Below are positions 1-6,484 of a stretch of DNA of 9,786 nucleotides, in pieces (the stretch's first letter is position 1; each line of letters begins with the position of its first letter). Made by a program: the position numbers and the translations under genes. Below the pieces are notes generated by a model, which was not told where the DNA came from, searched no databases, and worked only from the letters and a program-made list of their open reading frames with translations. Source of the stretch: an uncultured Coriobacteriaceae bacterium (GTDB lineage Bacteria; Actinomycetota; Coriobacteriia; Coriobacteriales; Atopobiaceae). Where the stretch lies: assembly GCA_902772085.1 (NCBI GenBank), contig CACXZL010000128.1:1-9786 (forward strand), given 5' to 3'.

Positions 1-610
1 GTATTCCCCTTGTCTGCAACTCAAAGTTCTTGGGATGTCCATGGGCGGCCACAAACCCCTCTGTCTTGGCAATTGCCCGTTCGAGGGCGTCGCACTCCAC
101 CACACCTTTCCAAAAGCACGTCACCTTCTCGACGTCTTGCGCCAAGTCCACTATCTCGGGCACCAGCAAATCCACTGGCCTGCGCACCTTCTTTAGCATC
201 TCAAGCGTCGGGATGTCTATGCCATAAGAACTCATAGCTTCATATCGCTGTCGCTCTGCATAGACCTCACCATCTGCAAAGATGTCGAAGGTGACCTCAA
301 GGTCCCGCACACGGTCGTATAGCTCAAGCACATGCTGCTTGTTCATCCCAGAAACGTGAATCCTCTTTTGCGCCTTCACGTCATAGATCACGGAGCCATT
401 CGAGGCCACGACGTAGCGGGTGGCGTCATGCGCAAGCACCTCGGTGGGCACGGCGCTCACAGGCCTTCCCGTACAGGGCACAAATACAGATCCGCGCTCC
501 GCCACCACGTCCAGCAGCCGCATATTCAGAGATGGGACGGCCTTGCTCGAGGCAAGAAACGTCCCATCCATATCGGCAAAGACTATAGAGGCGTCTGGCC
601 CTCTTCCCAT
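1..610 (-). CDS. HAD-superfamily hydrolase, Cof type (partial, C-terminus beyond left edge)
   Basis: Probable sugar-phosphate or nucleotide phosphatase of the Cof/YbjI branch of the haloacid dehalogenase superfamily, acting in the cytoplasm. Seen: 203 codons open to the window edge. HAD motif I is at residues 11-17 (FADMDGT, nucleophile D13, acid/base D15), motif II is CTGRP at 46-50, and a VVASNGSVIYD stretch follows, as in Cof-type proteins with the C2 cap. Motifs III and IV (Lys and the acidic pair) should lie beyond the edge. The ATG at 608-610 is chosen because an AGGGAG ribosome site lies a few bases upstream, within the last codons of gltA. The start is 9 nt after the gltA stop, so the two are almost certainly co-transcribed. 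The substrate cannot be read from the sequence. Family assignment is firm; the specific function is not. Confidence 0.88.
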   Translation of the reverse strand, partial: MGRGPDASIVFADMDGTFLASSKAVPSLNMRLLDVVAERGSVFVPCTGRPVSAVPTEVLAHDATRYVVASNGSVIYDVKAQKRIHVSGMNKQHVLELYDRVRDLEVTFDIFADGEVYAERQRYEAMSSYGIDIPTLEMLKKVRRPVDLLVPEIVDLAQDVEKVTCFWKGVVECDALERAIAKTEGFVAAHGHPKNFELQTRGI

Positions 611-619
611 ACCTGCTCC

Positions 620-2068
620 CTAAGAACGGCTTGCAAGCGGCGTATACTCCTGGCCAGTGAGACGACTACCGTAAGCCGGTCGAATGATGCGGCCAGAACC
701 ATAGAGCTCTTCCATGCGGTGAGCCGCCCAGCCAGCCGTACGCGCGATGGCAAAAATCGGCGTGTACATTTCTTGGGGCACACCGAGCATAGAGTATACA
801 AATCCGGTGTACATGTCGATGTTTGCAGAGATGGTCTTCTTGATACCACGCACATCACGCATGACTTCCGGTGCCAGATGCTCCACGCGCTCGATAAGCT
901 CAAGCTCATCCAGAATGCCTCGCTGCTTTGCAAGGTTGCGCGCGTAGCGCTTTACGATTTGAGCGCGCGGATCGCTCTTGGTGTAGACTGCATGGCCTAC
1001 GCCGTAAATAAGACCCGCATGGTCGAAGACCTCACGACGTAAGATGCGTGCAAGGTAAGAGGCAATCTCCTCTTCGTCATCCCAGTTGCGCACGTTGTGC
1101 TCGATGTCCGCAATCATCTCGCCTACCTTGAAGTTTGCGCCACCGTGCTTTGGCCCTTTGAGCGAGCCAATGGCGGCAGAATAGGCAGAATAGGCGTCGG
1201 TGCCAGAGGACGAGAGGACCCGACAGGAGAATGTAGAGTTGTTTCCTCCCCCATGCTCAGCGTGCAGCATGAGCATCACGTCGAGCAGCAGCGCCTCATC
1301 ACGCGTGAAGCCCTGATTTCCACGCAGCACATCGAGGACCGACTCCGCCATGGAATAGTTTTCCTCTACAGGCGGAATCAAGAGCTTCTCATCGTTCTCC
1401 GCAGCAGTGATGGCGGCTTGGGCAATCGCCGCAACGCGTGGTAGGCGACTGAGCAACGTGATGGCAACGTCTATCTCGTGCACGGGAGAGGTATCGTCAG
1501 GGGTTTTGTCAAACGAGTACATGAGAAGCGTCGCACGCTGCAGGATATTCATGATGGAATGCGAGGCGCTTGTACGCGGAAACACATGGATAAAACCCTC
1601 GGGCAGGTGTCTTCTAGAGCCAAGACGTGCATTGAAGTCCGCGAGCTGATCGGCGTTTGGCAAGGCGCCCGTGAGCAGCAGATAGGCTATCTCCTCATAG
1701 CCAAAGCGGCCATCGTCTTGGGCGCCTCTCACGAGCGTCTCCATATCGTAGCCACGCAGCGTCAACACGCCGTCGTCGGGCACTGCACGGCCATCTATTT
1801 TGTTGTACCCATGAACGTTTGAGATGGTCGTGAGGCCCACCAACACACCCGAGCCGTCGGCATTGCGCAGCCCTCGCTTTACATCCAGCTCGGTATACAA
1901 CTCATCTGGCACCTGGTCCACCATACGGTATCCCTCATAGAGCTGGCGCGAGACCTCGCCCATCTCCACAGCCTCGCTCGGCATGGGATACACATCGCGG
2001 AACTTCTCGAGAGCCGACGTATCTGCACTGGAAAGCATTGACCCCTTCAAATAGCTCTTCAACGACAT
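620..2068 (-). CDS. gltA: Citrate synthase
   Basis: Condenses oxaloacetate and acetyl-CoA to citrate in the cytoplasm. Seen: 482 residues, longer than the E. coli enzyme. An N-terminal region is followed by GLTTISNVHGY (79-88) and LRGYDMETLV (104-113). The substrate site LHAEHGGGNNSTF spans about 268-280. The catalytic His sits in KHGGAN (H308), the second in GVGHAVY (H359) followed by SDPRA, and the catalytic Asp in NIDMYTG (D418). The C-terminal part GWAAHRMEELYG and IIRP (R463) carries substrate-binding Arg residues. All residues of the triad known from citrate synthases are present, so it should be active. The start at 2066-2068 has a GAGGAG ribosome site. It precedes the HAD gene by 9 nt and lies 186 nt after the ACT gene, with a strong stem-loop in its leader. 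Inferred use: the oxidative branch toward glutamate; 2-methylcitrate synthase activity cannot be excluded. Confidence 0.96.
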   Translation of the reverse strand: MSLKSYLKGSMLSSADTSALEKFRDVYPMPSEAVEMGEVSRQLYEGYRMVDQVPDELYTELDVKRGLRNADGSGVLVGLTTISNVHGYNKIDGRAVPDDGVLTLRGYDMETLVRGAQDDGRFGYEEIAYLLLTGALPNADQLADFNARLGSRRHLPEGFIHVFPRTSASHSIMNILQRATLLMYSFDKTPDDTSPVHEIDVAITLLSRLPRVAAIAQAAITAAENDEKLLIPPVEENYSMAESVLDVLRGNQGFTRDEALLLDVMLMLHAEHGGGNNSTFSCRVLSSSGTDAYSAYSAAIGSLKGPKHGGANFKVGEMIADIEHNVRNWDDEEEIASYLARILRREVFDHAGLIYGVGHAVYTKSDPRAQIVKRYARNLAKQRGILDELELIERVEHLAPEVMRDVRGIKKTISANIDMYTGFVYSMLGVPQEMYTPIFAIARTAGWAAHRMEELYGSGRIIRPAYGSRLTGQEYTPLASRS

Positions 2069-2110
2069 GTCATCTCCTCAAGCAATCGCCTTACAATACT
2101 TACAAGAACA

Positions 2111-2147
2111 CCACTTCCCGCAAAGATATGCTCTTTTTGGGAAGTGG
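2111..2147 (-). promoter_or_regulatory. Stem-loop in the gltA leader
   Basis: CCACTTCCC (2111-2119) and GGGAAGTGG (2139-2147) form a perfect 9-bp stem. Inside it AAAGA (2122-2126) pairs with TCTTT (2132-2136) around a 5-nt loop. It lies 43 nt upstream of the gltA start codon. No T-run follows on the minus strand, so it looks less like a terminator than an operator or an mRNA leader structure. No ligand or protein can be named. No convincing -35/-10 pair was found in the 186-nt gap. Confidence 0.5.
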
Positions 2148-2221
2148 CCTGTAACTCTACACCTCAAATAATGCCCAGCGAAAGACAATCCCATAGATAG
2201 GCACGTAATCTTTAACGCTCT

Positions 2222-2237
2222 TGGTCCGTCCGGACCA
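2222..2237. repeat. 7-bp inverted repeat between the ACT gene and gltA
   Basis: TGGTCCG and CGGACCA are separated by 2 nt, 17 nt after the ACT-gene stop. The centre is too tight for a full RNA hairpin and no T-run follows, so a protein-binding dyad or a weak terminator stem are both possible. Confidence 0.35.
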
Positions 2238-2254
2238 TCCATAGTTTGACGTGG

Positions 2255-2551
2255 TTAGAGTCGGTACATATATCTGAATACTTCTTCACGCTGCATGGTG
2301 ATTTGTACGCCAAGCTTTTCGGAAAGCGAATTGAGCTGGCTCTGCAGCTCAGCAAACGCGACAGTAGCACTCTTCAAATCCACCAACATCGTCATGGTGA
2401 ATATACCCTGCAAAATGGTCTGTGATATATCCAAAATATTCGCATCATGCTGTGCAAGTACGCCCGTCACCGCAGCAACTATACCCGAGCGGTCACTGCC
2501 AAGTACTGTGATGATGGCACGATTTTGCGCGTCCTGGTCTTGTATGGACAT
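2255..2551 (-). CDS. UPF0237-family ACT-domain protein
   Basis: Small single-domain ACT protein (98 residues from the chosen ATG) of the UPF0237/ACT_6 family. Members are thought to be amino-acid-sensing or regulatory proteins and have no known catalytic activity. Seen: the family pattern RAIITVLGSDRSGIVAAV, then NILDISQTILQGIFTMTMLVDL, and an ending of the type GVQITMQREEVFRYM, close to the family consensus along its full length. The ATG at 2549-2551 is preferred over an in-frame TTG four codons upstream because GAGGAG lies just before it and the shorter form fits the usual family length of about 90. It lies 40 nt after carD on the same strand. In many bacteria this gene is followed by a PFL-like (DUF711/UPF0210) gene; here gltA follows instead. 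Confidence 0.9.
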   Translation of the reverse strand: MSIQDQDAQNRAIITVLGSDRSGIVAAVTGVLAQHDANILDISQTILQGIFTMTMLVDLKSATVAFAELQSQLNSLSEKLGVQITMQREEVFRYMYRL

Positions 2552-2591
2552 ACTGCTCCTCAAACATCAGCCAATACTGCAAGCTACAAGT

Positions 2592-3086
2592 TTAGTTCTC
2601 CGAGCTATCTATCTGGCGCTCAAACAACATGCGCACATCATCCACCGACATCTCAAGCGCTACAGATAGCTCCTCGAGCGACCGCTGGCTCGCCTGTTTG
2701 AGGATACGCTCGTATGCCACGGGAGGTTTTTTGTTGCGCGCACGCGTCTCGGCGATACGCGTGCGGAACGTCTTCACGATACGCACTGAATCCCGACAAG
2801 TGCCCTTGCGAATCTCCTGCTTGAAATGCTCCTCCTCAAGAGCATTGCTACGATCCGTGTAGTTGTCTACCTGCATGGACGGGTACTCTTCAATGAGCTC
2901 TTCCGCCTCATCGCGCGTGAGCACGCGCCTGAGCTTGTCGGAATTGGCAACTGGGAAACGAATGTAGGTGGGGTGACGCATGCCTATCGGGAGAAGCCGA
3001 TACGCTTCCATGGGCTCGGTCACAAGCTCCTCAATCCTGCAAACACCTTGACCGGGATGAACGATATACTCTCCTACGTTATACAT
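2592..3086 (-). CDS. carD: CarD/CdnL-family RNA polymerase-binding transcription regulator
   Basis: Global transcription regulator that binds the RNA polymerase beta subunit through its N-terminal RID domain and stabilises open promoter complexes at rRNA and other promoters. Seen: 164 residues. The start MYNVGEYIVHPGQGVCRIEEL is typical of the CarD/TRCF-RID fold (about 1-60), followed by an Arg/Lys- and Glu-rich helical region to the C-terminus, the DNA-contacting part in CarD proteins. An in-frame extension of 28 residues is possible, but the ATG at 3084-3086 is chosen: it has a GGAGGGGG ribosome site and matches the conserved N-terminus, while the upstream TACAAT promoter lies inside the extension. 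It heads the carD-ACT pair. Family is secure; its regulon here is unknown. Confidence 0.92.
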   Translation of the reverse strand: MYNVGEYIVHPGQGVCRIEELVTEPMEAYRLLPIGMRHPTYIRFPVANSDKLRRVLTRDEAEELIEEYPSMQVDNYTDRSNALEEEHFKQEIRKGTCRDSVRIVKTFRTRIAETRARNKKPPVAYERILKQASQRSLEELSVALEMSVDDVRMLFERQIDSSEN

Positions 3087-3112
3087 ACTGACCCCCTCCA
3101 ATAGCCGATAAT

Positions 3113-3118
3113 ATTGTA
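3113..3118 (-). promoter_or_regulatory. Extended -10 promoter for carD
   Basis: On the minus strand TGGTACAAT gives a TACAAT -10 box with a TG extension. It would place the transcript start near 3106, about 20 nt before the carD start codon. No good -35 box is visible, which fits an extended -10 promoter. Confidence 0.55.
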
Positions 3119-3292
3119 CCACACGCCTAGAATTATGTGGGTTTTTCATAAGTAGACTTGTGGTAAACACATGAAGGAAGTAGTTTAAATCATTTTTATC
3201 GAGCAGAGCAGGTTGCTACTCTCTGGATTTACAACGCAACGCCGGCCATTCCCAGCGAAGCTTGCTTCTACCCCGCGTCCTTCGAGCAAGAC

Positions 3293-3352
3293 GATGCGTC
3301 CCCGTACTCGGGCGGCCTCGCCATAACGCGAGACCGCACACGGAGACGCATC
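3293..3352. repeat. Inverted repeat downstream of the tannase-like gene
   Basis: GATGCGTC (3293-3300) pairs with GACGCATC (3345-3352). After one mismatch CCGT (3302-3305) pairs with ACGG (3340-3343), and CTCGC/GCGAG (3317-3321, 3328-3332) makes an inner hairpin. It begins 36 nt after the stop at 3389 and may end that minus-strand transcript, though no T-run follows. The rest of the 3119-3388 gap shows no convincing gene. Confidence 0.4.
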
Positions 3353-3388
3353 GCCTCACCCGTTCTTGCCATAGGCACAATCAGCAAC

Positions 3389-5267
3389 CTACTTGCAGGT
3401 GGCAACGACCCAAGCTATGAGGTTCTCCTCCGCGGAACCGGAATACTCAGCCAATACGTGGCCTTGTCCCCACACGGGATTGAGCGCAACGTCAGCCACG
3501 CCTTCGTAATGCTGAAGCGCCAACGCAAGGTTTAATTCCGTGCAGAGCGAAGTGTCCGTTTGGAAAAGACCCGAATTGATACGCCAGTGCGGTGCCACGG
3601 AAGCAGTGCCGAAGCCCTCATAATGTCCACTGACAAAGTAGAGAGGGTTCACCATATTCATACGCGTTTCCATGCTTGACTTGAGCGTATCGACCTTCTT
3701 CAAATCTTCCGCCCAGTCTTTGGCGAAGGCTTCATTCCAACCAGAGCCCGCTGCATAGGAGGATTGCGATGCCGTGATTCGGTCGCCCATCATTTTGCTG
3801 AAGTGCGATGACCCTACCTCATCGGTTCCGAAGAACTGGTTCTCCACGGTAGAGCGATCCGGCGCATCAAACGCTCCGACGCCTTTCGCACCCAATGCCC
3901 GCTATGCGTACCGTGCCGCGCGTCTGATTGTAGGTAAACCATTGAGAATCGGCATTGAGATCTTCTACGTAGTCATCCTCCGTACTGTACACGACCGACT
4001 CCACTTTCGTTTTGCCTTCGGTCGCCGTTGCGGAAGCAGTCACACCAGCCGCCTGCGCGGATGCGTCACCCGTGACTGCTTCCACGTCAAGCTTTCCCGA
4101 CGCATCACTCTGAAGGTTTGGATCGCCCGGGAAACTTGCATTGGTAAGGTGCTGCGGTGTGTAGGTATAGGGAAACTGCGTGTCCGAAATGAACTTTGTG
4201 GCGGAGTGTTGGATGCAATCAAGCATGTATGCGTAATAACTCCCGTCGGCAAAGAGGTCTCCCGTTGTTTCGTCAAGCACGAGGGCTTGGTCATCGTCAT
4301 CACGCAAATCCATGCCGTTGATATAGGTCGCATAGTCACGCGACAGGTCGTTTGAGAGCAGTTTGGTCCACGTGCCTTCCGCGCGGACTCCCTCATCGGA
4401 ATACTGTCCCATCATCCACTCGTAAGATGCGTCTGCCGTGTCAAAAGACGTCACGGGACACCACATGGCAGAACCAAAGATAGCATCAGACAAGGGCGAG
4501 CCTTCGGCGTCGTGCGTCACCGCGCCGATTTTTTCCAGATAGGGATCGTAGAGCTTGGAGTTGCCTGAGCTACCCATAAGTGCGCTAAGGCCGCCTCCCC
4601 CACTGAAGCCAAAGGTAAATACGCGCGAGGTGTCACAGGGGAGCACCTTGGCGTTGTAACGCAAGAACCTCACCGCGGCTTTGAAGTCTACGACCGACCA
4701 CGGCGCACCACCTGAATACACCTCGGAGCTTGCGCTATCAAACCCCGAGCTTCTGCCTCTGAAACCTGCATACACATATACGCATCCAGTTTTGAGGTAA
4801 CTTGCAAGACCGGCGTACTCATAGGCCGTAGGACTTGCCTGAGGGCCAAGGTCGCCAGGGTTTATCGGCATGAGCACAGGCGCCGTAGCTGGCGTGAACT
4901 CGCCGACCTTGGCGTCCTTCTGTACTGCCAGCTCCCCCTTTTTTCCGTCCTCCGCTTCCGCCAGATAAGCGCCGGGTACAAAGATGGCAAGCGACCCGTA
5001 GGAATTCGATACAGGCTCAAGACAGTACTTCACACCAAGCTGATAGTATACGTCGTTTTCCTTGTCGTACTTCCAAGCCTTCATGTCGAGAGCAAGCTTT
5101 TCGAATTTCTTGACATCAACTTTCGGCTCCTCGGTCTTCTGCTCCTCAGCAGGCTCTTCGACCTGGCTGCTCTGCTGCTCTGGCTCTGGCTTCGCACACG
5201 ACGCCAACCCAAGCAGAGCAGCGACTGCAGATGCAGCGCTCACAAACCCTCGTCTGGTACAACCCAT
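3389..5267 (-). pseudogene. Tat-exported lipoprotein, subtype B tannase-like alpha/beta hydrolase, frameshifted
   Basis: Likely a surface esterase of the tannase family, which cleaves gallate esters of plant tannins. Frame 1 runs 466 residues from the ATG at 5265-5267 (GGGGAGAGAG before it). It has a twin-arginine leader (TRRGFV, R5-R6) and lipobox LASC (C24), an acidic linker, then the hydrolase: FVPGAYL, ATAPVLMPIN, YAGFRGRSSG, DFKAAVRFLRYN and FGFSGGGG with nucleophile S222. Frame 1 stops at 3867-3869. The conserved rest (GVGAFDAPDRSTVENQFFG, then HWRINSG) continues in another frame to the stop at 3389. The acid in TDTS (codon 3554-3556) and His in GQGH (3458-3460) match the Ser-Asp-His triad of Lactobacillus plantarum tannase. 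The frames can only be joined within about 3870-3904. Compared with recalled relatives about nine residues seem missing there, so a small deletion is more likely than a one-base error. Substrate is inferred; a broader carboxylesterase role is possible. Confidence 0.8.
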
Positions 5268-5301
5268 GCTCTCTCCCCAATACCATCGGACAAATACCGT
5301 G

Positions 5302-5329
5302 CATATAGCATGCTTATTGTACGCGCCAA
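5302..5329 (-). promoter_or_regulatory. Candidate promoter of the tannase-like gene
   Basis: On the minus strand TTGGCG (5324-5329) and TATATG (5302-5307) are 16 nt apart, with a TG one base before the -10. This puts the transcript start around 30 nt before the ATG at 5267. A nearby TACAAT at about 5318 is an alternative -10. Confidence 0.4.
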
Positions 5330-5427
5330 AGCCCTTCGATTCCTCAATCACACGAAAGGAGCGCGACAAACGGCGGACTTGACTGCTGACGTGGCGAAAG
5401 GCCGCGTCGCATGCTTTTAGTTCGCAG

Positions 5428-5433
5428 TAGAAT
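5428..5433 (+). promoter_or_regulatory. Candidate -10 box of the acylphosphatase gene
   Basis: TAGAAT lies 33 nt before the start codon at 5467. The -35 region is weak (GTCGCA at 16-nt spacing). The ribosome site GAGAGGA follows at 5454-5460. Confidence 0.4.
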
Positions 5434-5466
5434 GGTACATGTCGAGTAGCGACGAGAGGAATCCAG

Positions 5467-5775
5467 ATGGCACAAGACCACGCATCAGACAAAGACATAC
5501 GTCGGCTCTCGCTTCGATTTGAGGGCGAGGTGCAGGGAGTCGGCTTTCGCTGGACTTCACGGAGAATCGCCCAAGAGATAGGCCTCACCGGATGGGTGCG
5601 CAACGAGTGGGACGGAAGCGTATCCATGGAGCTTCAGGGAACCAGTGACCAAATCGCGAGGTTCTTTGGCCGGCTCGCCCGCGCATGGAGCTACTATCAG
5701 CCCGACTACGTCATCGACCAGAAAGAGGAGATCCCCGTCGTCGACCACGACAATGCCTTCCGGGTTCGCTTCTAG
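5467..5775 (+). CDS. acyP: Acylphosphatase
   Basis: Small cytoplasmic enzyme that hydrolyses the carboxyl-phosphate bond of acyl phosphates (EC 3.6.1.7). Seen: 102 residues, a little over the usual 90 because of a short N-terminal tail. The signature GEVQGVGFRW (20-29) holds the catalytic Arg R28, which binds phosphate. GWVRNEWDGSV (42-52) holds the catalytic Asn N46. The alpha/beta sandwich pattern continues through VSMELQG to the C-terminal FRVRF strand. The ATG at 5467 has a GAGAGGA ribosome site with a 6-nt gap. The gene is alone, divergent from the tannase-like gene, and is followed at 39 nt by the MITE-like element, whose stem may serve as its terminator. Family is secure. Confidence 0.94.
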   Translation: MAQDHASDKDIRRLSLRFEGEVQGVGFRWTSRRIAQEIGLTGWVRNEWDGSVSMELQGTSDQIARFFGRLARAWSYYQPDYVIDQKEEIPVVDHDNAFRVRF

Positions 5776-5813
5776 CACGACCCGCGAATCACTGCAAGTG
5801 TTATTGCCCCAGA

Positions 5814-5821
5814 CCAGCGGA
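5814..5821. repeat. Left 8-bp target-site duplication
   Basis: CCAGCGGA directly left of the MITE-like element is identical to the copy at 5940-5947. Removing one copy plus the element restores a simple acylphosphatase to tRNA-Phe intergenic region. Confidence 0.78.
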
Positions 5822-5939
5822 GCTACAGTTGGCCCCGAGCCCCCGCGCCAGCCAGCAAGTGACTCCGCGCTCGCTTCGCTCGCTCACTTCGTGAGTCGCC
5901 TCTTGCTGGCATGCGCGGGGGCTCGGGGCCAACTGTAGC
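5822..5939. mobile_element. MITE-like element, 118 bp, with 27-bp terminal inverted repeats
   Basis: The two ends (5822-5848 and 5913-5939) are perfect 27-bp inverted repeats starting GCTACAGTTGGCCCC. Both ends abut perfect 8-bp direct repeats CCAGCGGA (5814-5821 and 5940-5947), as expected of a target-site duplication. The interior continues the fold: GCCAGCAAG/CTTGCTGGC (5851-5859, 5902-5910) and GACTC/GAGTC. The centre holds CGCTCGCT twice, 1 nt apart. There is no room for a transposase, so this is a non-autonomous element. An 8-bp duplication fits several IS families, and I do not recognise these ends. Transcribed, it would form a very stable hairpin and could end acylphosphatase transcription. 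Confidence 0.82.
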
Positions 5940-5947
5940 CCAGCGGA
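5940..5947. repeat. Right 8-bp target-site duplication
   Basis: CCAGCGGA directly right of the MITE-like element is identical to the copy at 5814-5821. Confidence 0.78.
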
Positions 5948-5955
5948 CTGTGACG

Positions 5956-6004
5956 AAAAAATTTCCAAAAAAGGTGTTGACCTGAGCTGAGAATTTGGTA
6001 TATT
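5956..6004 (+). promoter_or_regulatory. tRNA-Phe promoter with A/T-rich upstream element
   Basis: TTGACC (5977-5982) and TATATT (5999-6004) are 16 nt apart. The A and T tracts at 5956-5972 lie where an UP element would contact the RNA polymerase alpha subunit. The transcript should start near 6011, about ten bases before the tRNA. The MITE-like element sits just upstream and leaves the promoter intact. Confidence 0.75.
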
Positions 6005-6021
6005 GATTAAGTCAAGCGAGC

Positions 6022-6097
6022 GGCTGGGTAGCTCAGTTGGTAGAGCAGGGGACTGAAAATCCCTGTGTCAGGGGTTCGACTCCCTTCCCAGCCACCA
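6022..6097 (+). tRNA. tRNA-Phe (anticodon GAA), CCA encoded
   Basis: The 76-nt cloverleaf is complete. Acceptor arm GGCTGGG/CCCAGCC (6022-6028, 6087-6093) with discriminator A6094 and genomic CCA at 6095-6097. D stem GCTC/GAGC. Anticodon stem GGGGA/TCCCT with loop CTGAAAA gives anticodon GAA at 6055-6057. T stem AGGGG/CCCTT with loop TTCGACT. It stands alone with its own promoter and terminator. Confidence 0.97.
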
Positions 6098-6107
6098 GTG
6101 AAACTTC

Positions 6108-6139
6108 AAGTCAGGGCATTGTTCGCTCTGACTTTTTTT
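6108..6139 (+). terminator. Intrinsic terminator of tRNA-Phe
   Basis: AAGTCAGGGC (6108-6117) and GCTCTGACTT (6125-6134) form a 10-bp stem with one G-U pair and a 7-nt loop. A run of seven T (6133-6139) follows. Confidence 0.88.
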
Positions 6140-6179
6140 GTTATATAAGCATGTTATTGTTTATCGCTCACATGAAAGA

Positions 6180-6201
6180 AGCGTGGCCACGTGACCACGC
6201 T
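6180..6201. repeat. 22-bp near-perfect palindrome past the small gene
   Basis: AGCGTGG (6180-6186) and CCACGCT (6195-6201) flank a central CACGTG, with one mismatched pair in the whole dyad. It starts 35 nt after the stop of the minus-strand small gene at 6236, so it may be its terminator stem. Only a short T-rich stretch follows on the minus strand, so an operator is also possible. Confidence 0.4.
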
Positions 6202-6235
6202 CCACTTCCAACTTTTTTCGCGATTTGAGCCTGCC

Positions 6236-6472
6236 TCAACCTGTCTCGCACTCTTCCACTGATGACAAGACATTGTCGAGGCCGTCTCTCCCCACTTCCA
6301 ACTCGGATGCGACGATATGCAGCGCCGATTTCACCTCTTTGTCGACACCGTCGTATTCCGCTAGTCCAAGCAAGAGCGTACACGCACCGTCCAGCAAGTC
6401 GTGAACGCTGTAAAGCGTATCAATCTTTTCTGTAGTTAGTATCATGTCTTTCCATCTTTCGTTCGGAAGCAT
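6236..6472 (-). CDS. Small protein of unknown function
   Basis: I do not recognise this protein. Seen: 78 residues from the ATG at 6470-6472, or 69 from a second ATG at 6443-6445. It looks acidic and mostly helical (runs such as IDTLYSVHDLLDGACTLLLG and EVKSALHIVASELEVGRDG), with no signal peptide, membrane segment or metal motif; two Cys are present. A perfect TATAAT -10 box ends 6 nt before the first ATG. That ATG therefore has no room for a ribosome site and would start a leaderless message. The second ATG has a weak GGAAAG just before it. The amphipathic, protein-like composition argues for a real gene. It lies between tRNA-Phe and the PepSY lipoprotein gene, convergent with the former. 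Confidence 0.6.
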   Translation of the reverse strand: MLPNERWKDMILTTEKIDTLYSVHDLLDGACTLLLGLAEYDGVDKEVKSALHIVASELEVGRDGLDNVLSSVEECETG

Positions 6473-6478
6473 TAGATA

Positions 6479-6484
6479 ATTATA
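6479..6484 (-). promoter_or_regulatory. -10 box of the small gene
   Basis: Perfect TATAAT on the minus strand, 6 nt upstream of the ATG at 6472. No clear -35 box lies at the normal distance. Confidence 0.5.

Noticed and set aside
332..1042. Long plus-strand reading frame of 236 codons opposite gltA and the HAD gene
   Set aside because: It is antisense to two well-supported genes, has no family resemblance and a composition typical of a shadow frame.
3867..3904. Programmed ribosomal frameshift in the tannase-like gene
   Set aside because: No slippery heptamer or stimulatory structure is evident, and residues expected between the halves appear to be missing, which favours a deletion.
3774..4355. 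Plus-strand frame of 193 codons opposite the tannase-like gene
   Set aside because: Fully antisense to conserved hydrolase sequence; no ribosome site or recognisable motif.
5268..5627. 120-codon N-terminal extension of the tannase-like gene
   Set aside because: It overlaps the acylphosphatase gene on the other strand, while the Tat leader, lipobox and ribosome site all place the start at 5267.
5868..5884. CGCTCGCT tandem units as a CRISPR or satellite start
   Set aside because: Two 8-bp copies 1 nt apart inside the MITE-like element; no spacers and no further units.
6202..6303. 12-bp direct repeat CCACTTCCAACT at 6202-6213 and 6292-6303
   Set aside because: Only two copies, one inside the small gene and one past its stop, with no flanking structure; may be chance or a minor duplication.
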